DNA of 5,973 nt from Candidatus Solincola tengchongensis (GCA_015711895.1 JACVJH010000378.1:1-5973); one strand, 5' to 3'; shown: positions 1-4,546, counted from the stretch's first letter. Numbers and translations: made by a program. The notes: generated by a model from the letters alone, not told the origin.

Positions 1-446
1 AGGCTGACCATTATCACCCTCTTGACCGGGCTTTTGGGTATTACCGCCTGGGGGGCGGCGTAGAGCATGTCCAGGCCGATGAAGGTCTCCACGCCCGCGT
101 CATTGAGCTGGAACTCGATCTCCCTCTCCGCCAGAAGAGGGCTCATGGGGACGAATACCGCTCCCGCCTTGAGGAGGCCGAAGTAGGCGATGGCGAACTG
201 CGGGCAGTTGGGAAGGTGTATGCCCACCCGGTCCCCTTTCTTCACCCCCAGCGAGGCCAGGGCGGCCGCGAAACGGTCGGAGAGGTTGTCCAGCTCCTGA
301 TAGGTGATCTCCATCCCCCCGAAGATGATGGCATTGCGCCATGGCCACCGCGCCGCCGCTGAGCGCAGTATCTGGAAAACGGGGACCTCAGGATAGGAAA
401 GGTTCTTGGGCACTCCCTTGGGCCAGCACTTGAAATTCTTCTCCAT
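1..446 (-). CDS. AMP-dependent acyl-CoA synthetase, N-terminal part (3' end outside window)
   Basis: The reverse complement reads openly from an ATG at 446 to the window edge (148 codons plus two bases). It would activate a fatty or other carboxylic acid with ATP and CoA, through an acyl-adenylate, in the cytoplasm. Visible landmarks fit the N-terminal subdomain of the ANL superfamily: an opening with PKNLSYPEVPVFQIL, then ITYQELDNLSDRFAAAL, then GVKKGDRVGIHLPNCPQF, then AYFGLLKAGAVFVPMSPLL and REIEFQLNDAGVETFI. The ATP-binding P-loop and the adenylation core lie beyond the edge, so substrate and integrity cannot be judged. The start is supported by an AAGGGGGAGG ribosome-binding stretch just upstream, although its spacing to ATG is short. 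It lies downstream of the long gene-poor gap; the nearest promoter-like pair I found is about 640 bp upstream. Family membership is secure, the exact substrate unknown. Confidence 0.93.
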   Translation of the reverse strand, partial: MEKNFKCWPKGVPKNLSYPEVPVFQILRSAAARWPWRNAIIFGGMEITYQELDNLSDRFAAALASLGVKKGDRVGIHLPNCPQFAIAYFGLLKAGAVFVPMSPLLAEREIEFQLNDAGVETFIGLDMLYAAPQAVIPKSPVKRVIMVS

Positions 447-809
447 GACCTCCCCCTTTCTCCGCTTTCGAGCTTCTTGGCGGTCAGGTACTTTCCCTCA
501 AGCCGGTTGCCTGCTTAGAGGTAGCCGCAGGTAATTTGAACGGCGTTCATCCCCCAGAGGGTCTGGCCACGGGGCACCGCCTTGAGCACCGGAAATGCGG
601 CCCTTGCCCTCCCTCCCGGCGAAATGAATCCGTTATCGGCGAATACCTCGGCCCGTGCTGCAAAAGGCGCCGGATGGTGCGATCAGGCTCGCCGTTAGCG
701 CTGGCGGTCTCATGGCCCCTATTATGCGGCGGGTTTCCGTTCAGTGACGAGATAGCCGCGCCTCGGTAGGATGTCCTCGTGAGCCTCTGACCCGCCATCC
801 GGCTTCCAT

Positions 810-944
810 CTACCCCTGTCCCGCCGACCGCATGACGGTCATGCGGTATCTTAATGTTAATCGAAAAAGCGCCCACCGGCCACCCTGTATCCTGTTCCAC
901 CGCACGGTGGGCACTTCTTCCCCACCCCATCTCTCCTCCCCCAT
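810..944 (-). CDS. Possible 44-aa small protein, low confidence
   Basis: An ATG at 944 on the minus strand follows a GGGAGG ribosome-binding sequence at an ideal six-base distance, the best-placed Shine-Dalgarno in the long gap. The frame encodes 44 residues, starting MGEERWGGEEVPTVRW and ending RYRMTVMRSAGQG, and stops with TAG at 810-812. I do not recognise the product: it is Arg- and Trp-rich, has no membrane segment, no cysteine and no known motif. Its 3' part contains the perfect 827-847 palindrome, which argues that this DNA serves a regulatory rather than coding purpose. The good ribosome-binding site is the only support; chance is a fair alternative. Confidence 0.18.
   Translation of the reverse strand: MGEERWGGEEVPTVRWNRIQGGRWALFRLTLRYRMTVMRSAGQG
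827..847. repeat. Perfect 21-bp palindrome (10-bp arms, 1-bp centre)
   Basis: ACCGCATGAC, one G, then GTCATGCGGT: both 10-bp arms match exactly. The one-base centre makes it a poor RNA hairpin and a better DNA-binding site for a dimeric regulator. It lies 380 bp upstream of the acyl-CoA synthetase start. It has no T-run, so it is not a terminator. Which protein binds is unknown. Confidence 0.7.
871..912 (-). other. Inverted repeat GCCCACCG / CGGTGGGC
   Basis: Two exact 8-bp arms (871-878 and 905-912) enclose 26 bases. In RNA from either strand they could form a GC-rich stem with a large loop. It lies between the 827-847 palindrome and the purine-rich tract, so it may be part of a structured leader of the leftward transcript. 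In GC-rich DNA a chance origin is possible. Confidence 0.3.
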
Positions 945-1091
945 TTCCAACCTCCCGTGAACGGTTCAGGAACAGCATGGGGGTGAGATGACAAAACCCT
1001 GAACCGGCTGACGTTTTCCTGTCCCGGAACCTCCGTGCCCGGCTCCTTCAAAGACTCGGCCCCTTTTATGCCGGTTTTGCGACGGAATGCG

Positions 1092-1119
1092 TTTATATCT
1101 GTTTAATCCTGTTAAGCAA
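1092..1119 (-). promoter_or_regulatory. Possible leftward promoter TTGCTT-N16-TATAAA
   Basis: On the minus strand TTGCTT (1119-1114) and TATAAA (1097-1092) are 16 bp apart, within an AT-rich island in otherwise GC-rich DNA. Transcription would start near 1085 and run toward the acyl-CoA synthetase, giving a leader of about 640 nt. The TACCA/TGGTA cluster lies just upstream of the -35, where an activator or repressor could act. Only the -10 is a good match, so confidence is modest. Confidence 0.3.
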
Positions 1120-1122
1120 TAC

Positions 1123-1169
1123 TACCTAATTTACCATAAAGTGGTAAATACCACCTCTTTTTAATACCA
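1123..1169. promoter_or_regulatory. Cluster of TACCA/TGGTA half-sites (candidate operator)
   Basis: ATTTACCA (1129-1136) and TGGTAAAT (1142-1149) form an exact inverted repeat with a 5-bp spacer. Overlapping it, GTGGTA (1141-1146) and TACCAC (1149-1154) form a second exact inverted repeat around two bases. Additional half-sites are TACC at 1123 and TACCA at 1165-1169. Overlapping palindromes with repeated half-sites are typical of operators for dimeric repressors. The cluster abuts the possible leftward promoter at 1092-1119. The regulator is unknown. Confidence 0.45.
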
Positions 1170-1212
1170 TTGGCCGATTTCAAAACCCTTTCCGGTTACC
1201 CGAAAATGTACC

Positions 1213-1316
1213 TTGGACGGAGAGTCCAACGCCCCACCCGGAAAGCAGCTGGCCACCCCGGTCGGCTGCTTCCACCTTTATAGGCAGTCCTTCGGACCGT
1301 AAGGCGTTTTCACGCC
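1213..1316 (+). other. Row of four hairpins, possible structured RNA
   Basis: Four inverted repeats follow each other: TTGGAC/GTCCAA (1213-1229), a 12-bp stem AAGCAGCTGGCC/GGTCGGCTGCTT with an ACCCC loop (1243-1271), GTCC/GGAC round TTC (1287-1297), and GGCGT/ACGCC round TTTC (1303-1316). The second stem contains two positions that pair as G-U only in RNA read from the plus strand and mismatch as A-C on the other strand, which points to a plus-strand RNA. No promoter was found for it and it matches no RNA family I can recall. Some short stems are expected by chance; the 12-bp one is the strongest. Confidence 0.3.
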
Positions 1317-1583
1317 CCCATTCCATCCCGCTACGCCGCGGCCCCTTTCAAGGCCCTGAGGAACGAGCTCGTCCACGGCTCGATCAGGTCCGGCCATGTA
1401 CGCCGCATCCCGAATGGACGGTGCATCGTCGGCGAAGACGCTTCGTCGGGTCCATGGGGCCGATATAATGCGGCTGTTCCGCATCTTGGTCCCTACCTAT
1501 GTGCCTTTTATGCAGGCTCGGCACTGGGGCGCGGGCTTGCGCACTCCCGCCCTCCTCCCGGGATAGGGTTTTCTTTCGCGAAG

Positions 1584-2438
1584 TCAATCCCTAAAAGCCT
1601 CGCGTCCCGGAAGGAGGGTTCCCGCCGCAGGCGGTACTCCTGCAGCCTTGTAGTTTTCCTCCAGAAAAGAGCGCAGGCGCGGGTAGTCGTCGGTTATCAC
1701 GCCCTCTACTCCCCAATCGATGAGCGTCCGGAGGGCGGAGGGAGAGTTCACCGTCCAGGTTATCACCCGTAACCCCTCCTTGCGGGCTGCGGCAACCAGC
1801 TCCCTGTCCACCCCCAGGTAGAGGGGAAGGATCACCGACGCCCCGCATTCCCGCGCCTTCCTGAACAGGCGGTCCCTGACGGGATCGTACTGGTCGAGCA
1901 AGCCCAAACAAGCCGGGTATCCGGTGCGCCGGAATTCGGAGAGGAAGGCGTCGTCGAAGGAGCTCACCAGAGGGGGTTCCGGGAGGTCGAATTCGCGCAG
2001 AAGGTCGGCCAGGACGTAGGGATCGCACCTCTTGACCTCCAGGTTCAGGGCTATCCTGCCCGCCGCCACCTCCAGGTATTCCCGGAGGGTGGGCACCAAG
2101 GAATCCGTTTCCCGTAGTTCGGCTATGGAAATGCGGCTGATGAGCCGCATCCCCAGGAAGGGGCCGTGGTGGATCACGGGAACGCCGTCCGCGGTCATGC
2201 GCACGTCGGTCTCCACCATCTCCACCCCGGATTCCAGAGCCGCTTGCAGCGCTTGCAGGGAGTTCTCCGGGCCGAACCCCCTCCCGCCCCGATGGCTTAT
2301 GAGCCGGAAGTCGCATCCCTCCCCCGACCTATCCGGGCCCATGAAGATCCTCACTTTACCTGCCTTCCACTCAAAAAGCGTCTCTTGCGTGGCGACGCCG
2401 CTGGCACATGAGTTCCGGCTCCTCTCGCGCCGGCCCAT
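1584..2438 (-). CDS. Glycerophosphodiester phosphodiesterase (GDPD family)
   Basis: A 284-residue, apparently cytosolic phosphodiesterase that would hydrolyse glycerophosphodiesters to glycerol 3-phosphate and an alcohol in phospholipid turnover. Domain landmarks in order: LISHRGG (49-52, catalytic His49), GPENSLQA (57-63), the metal-binding ETD (Glu76, Asp78) followed by VRMTADGVPVIHH, LNLEVK (131-136, third acidic ligand Glu134), ITWTVNSP (226-233) and GVEGVITDDYPRL (243-255), all on a TIM barrel. The usual His-Asp after the TxDGxxV strand reads His91-Gly92 here, an unusual change. The core starts near residue 44; family members are usually 230-260 residues, so ATG 2342 (252 aa, GAGG six bases upstream) competes with this start. 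I prefer 2438 because AAGGAGGGCG touches that ATG and is duplicated 15 bp upstream. No secretion signal is seen. Confidence 0.92.
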   Translation of the reverse strand: MGRRERSRNSCASGVATQETLFEWKAGKVRIFMGPDRSGEGCDFRLISHRGGRGFGPENSLQALQAALESGVEMVETDVRMTADGVPVIHHGPFLGMRLISRISIAELRETDSLVPTLREYLEVAAGRIALNLEVKRCDPYVLADLLREFDLPEPPLVSSFDDAFLSEFRRTGYPACLGLLDQYDPVRDRLFRKARECGASVILPLYLGVDRELVAAARKEGLRVITWTVNSPSALRTLIDWGVEGVITDDYPRLRSFLEENYKAAGVPPAAGTLLPGREAFRD

Positions 2439-2463
2439 CGCCCTCCTTAAAGGCGCCCTCCTT
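2439..2463 (-). repeat. Duplicated Shine-Dalgarno unit at the GDPD start
   Basis: Read on the minus strand, AAGGAGGGCG occurs at 2463-2454 and again at 2448-2439, an exact 10-bp repeat with CCTTT between. The second copy touches ATG 2438. Both carry a strong ribosome-binding core, so the upstream copy could hold a standby ribosome or serve a short upstream frame. Confidence 0.7.
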
Positions 2464-2479
2464 CTCCACTAAAGATCAT
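2447..2479 (-). CDS. Possible 10-codon upstream ORF before GDPD
   Basis: ATG at 2479 on the minus strand follows GGAGG by three bases, the same short spacing as the GDPD start itself. It encodes M-I-F-S-G-E-G-G-R-L and ends in TAA (2447-2449), which overlaps the GDPD ribosome-binding site. This geometry would couple the two translations or make the short peptide a leader. It is too short for a functional guess and may be chance. Confidence 0.2.
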   Translation of the reverse strand: MIFSGEGGRL

Positions 2480-2755
2480 CGGCCTCCGTCAACCCGTCCC
2501 TTACCGGGCGGATGGGCAAAAGCATTCTCCGGCCGTGGAGGAGGGCTCGCCGAATCGTGTCGTGGGGGCCGTGATCATGCCCACCCTATCCTGTGCCCCG
2601 GCGCGGTGAAAGGTCGATGCGGGCAAAGGCGGTAGACCGCGGGCGTGGCGGCCAAGGTCGTTGAACGTCGCGAGCAGGTCGGTTCCATCGTCCAGCGAAG
2701 CGGAAGAGGACACTCCCTGGTATGACTGAGCGCGGTGAAGAGGAAGGGTCCTCTT
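2480..2755. other. Gene-poor gap between GDPD leader and signal peptidase
   Basis: Together with the GDPD leader this gap is about 320 bp. The only minus-strand frame of any length (2501-2713, 70 codons) has no recognisable motif and reads as low-information Ser/Thr/Arg/Gly sequence. No good promoter pair was found; TTGACG at about 2493-2488 has no convincing -10. A stem lies at 2738-2755. Confidence 0.5.
2738..2755 (-). terminator. Hairpin directly after the signal peptidase stop codon
   Basis: AAGAGGA and TCCTCTT form an exact 7-bp stem with a four-base loop, beginning at the base after the TAA of the signal peptidase gene. It lacks a run of U after the stem on the minus strand, so it would be an atypical terminator or an RNA-stabilising 3' stem. 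Confidence 0.35.
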
Positions 2756-3316
2756 TTAAGGTCGGGCCCTCAGGATTGGACGGAGAAGGAGGCTCCCGCC
2801 TTCGCCCACCTTTTCTTTGTACCGCTGGGTCAGCGTGTAGAGCAGGAGCACGGCGAAGGGCATAAGCACACAGAGGAGAAATCCCCGTGAGGAATGGAAG
2901 AATTCCAGAAGGGCGCCTCCCATGGGGAGGACCACCTTGACCTTTCCTGAGATGCGGGTGAGGGGCACGGGCAGGGGATCGGCCACCGGGTTGGCGTCCC
3001 CCTTGGTGACGGCATACAGACGGCCATGCCTCTCCTCGATGGAGACTATGCGGTGGACGATGCTGAATCCTTCCTGTTCCGGATCGGGGAATACTACCAC
3101 GTCCCCCGGTTCCAGTTCACCCGGATCGGAGGGCATGACGAGAACGGCATCCTGGTCCTCGATGTACGGGTACATGGAGTTTCCCTGCACCACGCTCAAA
3201 GGTGAGAAGACGGCCTGGATGATTATCAAAAAATTGACCATGAGGGCCATGGCCATCAATCCGATGACCGCGGCTTCCAGGAAACGGGAAAACAATCTCT
3301 CAACCACGAACCTCAT
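2756..3316 (-). CDS. Signal peptidase I, archaeal/ER (S26B, SipW-like) type
   Basis: A 186-residue membrane protease that would remove signal peptides from exported proteins at the outer face of the membrane. An N-terminal membrane helix spans about residues 14-36, followed by VQGNSMYPYI with the catalytic Ser47. The second catalytic region reads FSIVHRIVSIEE, with His88 where bacterial P-type enzymes have Lys; this, the short length and TKGDANPVAD (Asp107, Asp113) place it in the Ser-His S26B group with Bacillus SipW and eukaryotic Sec11. GDVVVFPDP (71-79) is the usual strand between them. A second membrane helix covers about 146-163, before a basic cytosolic tail. Start ATG 3316 follows GAGGTGA. 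Relatives often process specific surface proteins encoded nearby; no such substrate is visible here. It is flanked by gaps of 0.3-0.5 kb and seems to be transcribed alone. Confidence 0.95.
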   Translation of the reverse strand: MRFVVERLFSRFLEAAVIGLMAMALMVNFLIIIQAVFSPLSVVQGNSMYPYIEDQDAVLVMPSDPGELEPGDVVVFPDPEQEGFSIVHRIVSIEERHGRLYAVTKGDANPVADPLPVPLTRISGKVKVVLPMGGALLEFFHSSRGFLLCVLMPFAVLLLYTLTQRYKEKVGEGGSLLLRPILRARP

Positions 3317-3826
3317 CCTTCACCTCGTCCTCAGGGGCTTGGGCCGCCCGGAAGGCCCGTCTCTCCGACCTCGGAATCTTCCCGTCGGCCGTAACCCGGG
3401 CGACGCTGTAGGTTTTTCCCACTCCGGGCTCTGTTTGCGAGAGGGTTTCGCGCTCTATAAGGGTCTCGTTTTCGGTATGTCCCTTCTCAATAGGCCTTCA
3501 GTGCTAATGCGGGGCGCCGAATGGAGGATATGGCATTGCGGGTCACGGCGAGGGCTGTGATAGGGATTGGGGCCGCAGCCGCCCGGGACGTCCAAGGCTC
3601 CCCGTGGACAGGCCGAACGGACCGTAATGGAGAAATCCGTGGCCGGCGCAAAGAAGTGGGGCCAGGAATAATCATTCCGCCCTGCGTCGGTGACCCCTCG
3701 GCGCAGGATTCCTGGGACCCGGCGGCACGAGGAAGAACGATATCCTCTGTTCCCGATGAGGTGAGTCGCGCTTCCGGCCGGAACCGGAAGCGGCATCAGA
3801 TCAAATCTCGAGCCGTGGTGGTAATC
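3317..3826. other. 0.5-kb gap without a convincing gene
   Basis: Frames on both strands (3455-3796 minus, 3521-3862 plus) overlap each other, lack known motifs and are rich in Arg, Gly, Pro and Ser, so I treat them as chance. The plus frame has GGAGG two bases before an ATG at 3530, but its product is unrecognisable and it runs into the 3' end of the DUF1858 gene. Visible structures are a small inverted repeat GGAAT/ATTCC (3665-3678) and the stem at 3769-3792. No clear promoter for the signal peptidase was found. Confidence 0.5.
3769..3792 (-). terminator. Strong GC hairpin 34 bases after the DUF1858 gene
   Basis: CGCTTCCGG and CCGGAAGCG make an exact 9-bp stem with a six-base loop. It sits 34 bases past the stop codon of the DUF1858 gene and before a long gap, the expected place for transcription to end. 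It has no U-tract, as is often the case for hairpins in GC-rich actinobacteria, so its terminator role is inferred. Confidence 0.4.
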
Positions 3827-4036
3827 CTAACCCTGTTCCTTCTCCGCGACCTTGGCGTTTAGGTCCCGGATCAGGGCGTCCACGTCTATCCCGTGGGCCA
3901 GTGCCCCCTGCTCGATGTTCTCGAAGCGGGCCACGGCGCAACCTATGCAGTGCAAACCGTGCTCCAGGAAAACCCGGATGGTCTCCGGATTCTTCTCCAC
4001 CACTTCCTGTATGGTCATGTGCTTGTCGATGGCCAT
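3827..4036 (-). CDS. DUF1858 redox-disulfide mini-protein
   Basis: A 69-residue cytosolic protein matching the DUF1858 domain (also called hybrid-cluster-protein-associated redox disulfide domain) over its whole length. Recognisable parts are MTIQEVVEKNPETIRVFLEH (7-26), GLHCIGCAVARFENIEQGAL with the CxxC pair Cys30-Cys33 (27-46), and HGIDVDALIRDLN (48-60). The role of the family is poorly known; the CxxC suggests thiol redox chemistry or metal/cluster binding, and related domains occur at the N-terminus of ScdA/RIC iron-sulfur repair proteins. The start ATG 4036 follows AGGAGG by eight bases. It lies 93 bp downstream of the zinc-ribbon gene on the same strand and is probably co-transcribed with it; TTTATAAAG just before its ribosome-binding site might also be a weak -10. 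A GC hairpin follows the gene. Confidence 0.93.
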   Translation of the reverse strand: MAIDKHMTIQEVVEKNPETIRVFLEHGLHCIGCAVARFENIEQGALAHGIDVDALIRDLNAKVAEKEQG

Positions 4037-4085
4037 TCCTCATACCTCCTCTTTATAAATCCTGGGACTAGTTTAACCGCAAGAA

Positions 4086-4125
4086 CGGTATTTACGCCAG
4101 ACCGATTTACGGCGCCGGTATGACG
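4086..4125. repeat. Three imperfect direct repeats upstream of DUF1858
   Basis: CGGTATTTACG (4086-4096), CCGATTTACG (4102-4111) and CGGTATGACG (4116-4125) repeat with a 14-16 bp period in the 93-bp spacer before the DUF1858 gene. The spacing of about one and a half helical turns and location suggest a regulator site for an internal promoter. The core GGTATTTAC also occurs in the operator-like cluster near 1145-1153 (minus strand). Confidence 0.35.
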
Positions 4126-4133
4126 GGGGTCAT
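4120..4133 (-). other. Small hairpin overlapping the zinc-ribbon stop codon
   Basis: ATGAC and GTCAT form an exact 5-bp stem round a four-base loop; the TGA stop of the zinc-ribbon gene lies inside it. It has no U-tract and is short, so it may only be a weak attenuating or stabilising stem between the two co-directional genes. Confidence 0.25.
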
Positions 4134-4426
4134 GAATCGCCTTCCAACTGTAGGTGGAGGTCTAGGAGGTCATCCCAGGTCAACGGCGGCGAGGCCGCCT
4201 CCCGCTTGCACTCGATGGGCTCGGGGAGGAAGATGGGTTGAAACCCGTTCATGCGCATGAAATCCACGAAACGAGGGTCTGCCGCGTAGGCCTGAACGTC
4301 TCCGCAGGTAGGACAGAAAAAAGAATAGAAGACGCCGTCCCCGTCCCCGTGTTCCACCATCATGATTTCCTCAAGGGCCAGGGTCACTTCCCCACACCTC
4401 CAGCACCGAGACTTAACCCTCAGCAT
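4130..4426 (-). CDS. Small four-cysteine zinc-ribbon protein, actinobacterial type
   Basis: A 98-residue protein of unknown function. Residues 1-45 form a zinc ribbon: CWRC (Cys8, Cys11) and CPTC (Cys38, Cys41), each followed by a G-[DE]-V turn, with a YSFFCP strand between. The second half holds an acidic, hydrophobic segment ending PPLTWDDLLDLHLQL (80-94). From memory, small proteins with this layout, including the 'PPLT.DDLLDLH' ending, are widespread in actinobacteria and uncharacterised. It is probably cytosolic, binding zinc or acting as an accessory to a nucleic-acid or protein complex. ATG 4426 has AAGGAGG five bases upstream. It is read from the promoter at 4485-4513, divergent from the regulator, and followed by the DUF1858 gene, so the regulator may control both. 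Confidence 0.88.
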   Translation of the reverse strand: MLRVKSRCWRCGEVTLALEEIMMVEHGDGDGVFYSFFCPTCGDVQAYAADPRFVDFMRMNGFQPIFLPEPIECKREAASPPLTWDDLLDLHLQLEGDS

Positions 4427-4464
4427 GAGCCCCTCCTTTATATTTGAGCCCTTTCTTTATATTT
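4427..4464 (-). repeat. Tandem 19-bp repeat carrying the ribosome-binding site
   Basis: Two 19-bp units lie back to back (4427-4445 and 4446-4464), differing at only two positions. Read on the minus strand the units are AAATATAAAGGAGGGGCTC, touching ATG 4426, and AAATATAAAGAAAGGGCTC upstream. The proximal unit holds the strong AAGGAGG; the distal unit is a weakened version. Both contain TATAAA. It forms most of the mRNA leader. Confidence 0.92.
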
Positions 4465-4465
4465 A

Positions 4466-4483
4466 ATACTGTATATACTGTAT
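4466..4483. promoter_or_regulatory. Tandem ATACTGTAT palindromes, candidate operator
   Basis: ATACTGTAT occurs twice with no gap (4466-4474, 4475-4483). Each copy is itself a 4-1-4 inverted repeat (ATAC-T-GTAT), and a partial third copy ATACTATG lies at 4488-4495. The tandem covers the initiation region of the minus promoter and the -35 region of the plus promoter, so a bound protein would affect both. The adjacent winged-helix regulator is the obvious candidate to bind it. Confidence 0.5.
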
Positions 4484-4484
4484 T

Positions 4485-4513
4485 TATATACTATGTTATA
4501 ATTACTATGTCAA
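4485..4513 (-). promoter_or_regulatory. Promoter TTGACA-N17-TATATA for the zinc-ribbon gene
   Basis: On the minus strand a perfect -35 TTGACA (4513-4508) and a -10 TATATA (4490-4485) are 17 bp apart, the optimal distance. Transcription would begin near 4478, giving a leader of about 50 nt that includes the tandem 19-bp repeat. It overlaps the divergent plus-strand promoter, so the two should compete for RNA polymerase. Confidence 0.6.
4494..4502 (+). promoter_or_regulatory. Extended -10 promoter (TG-T-TATAAT) for the regulator
   Basis: TGTTATAAT contains a consensus -10 hexamer (4497-4502) with the TGn extension. The -35 position at about 4474-4479 reads TATACT, a poor match, but an extended -10 can work without one. 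Transcription would start near 4509. It overlaps the minus promoter and the operator-like tandem covers its upstream half. Confidence 0.55.
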
Positions 4514-4546
4514 GGAGCGGTTGTCAAAAGGTGAGGGAAACCATCT

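Larger units (their letters stand above)
447..1583. other. 1.1-kb gap without a convincing gene
   Basis: No open frame here has recognisable domains; the longest (547-978, minus) is rich in Arg, Gly, His and Ser and looks like a chance frame in GC-rich DNA. What can be seen: a weak stem at 507-534; a perfect palindrome at 827-847; an 8-bp stem with a 26-nt loop (871-912); a purine-rich minus-strand stretch (about 917-957); an AT-rich island (1085-1170) with a possible leftward promoter and a half-site cluster; and a row of hairpins at 1213-1316. The segment could be a long regulatory leader for the acyl-CoA synthetase, a decayed gene, or both. I found no hallmark of RNase P RNA, tmRNA or tRNA by eye. 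Confidence 0.6.

Noticed and set aside
547..978. 143-codon open frame on the minus strand in the long gap
   Set aside because: No recognisable domain, composition dominated by Arg, Gly, His, Ser and Pro, no good ribosome-binding site, and other frames are open across the same GC-rich DNA.
857..1051. 64-codon minus frame with a zinc-finger-like CPPCGGTGYR stretch
   Set aside because: The motif is a single cysteine pair with no partner pair, the start would be TTG without a ribosome-binding site, and the frame overlaps other open frames.
1278..1587. Two overlapping minus frames of 67-68 codons between 1278 and 1587
   Set aside because: Neither has a known motif or a convincing start, and both look like chance frames in GC-rich DNA.
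2032..2472. 146-codon plus-strand frame opposite the GDPD gene
   Set aside because: It is the antisense shadow of a well-supported gene and has no domain of its own.
2922..3560. 212-codon plus-strand frame opposite the signal peptidase gene
   Set aside because: Long, but antisense to a clear signal peptidase, rich in Ser/Thr/Arg/Met and without a recognisable motif.
3521..3862. 113-codon plus-strand frame in the 0.5-kb gap
   Set aside because: An ATG at 3530 has GGAGG nearby, but the product has no motif and the frame enters the 3' end of the DUF1858 gene; a competing minus frame is equally open.
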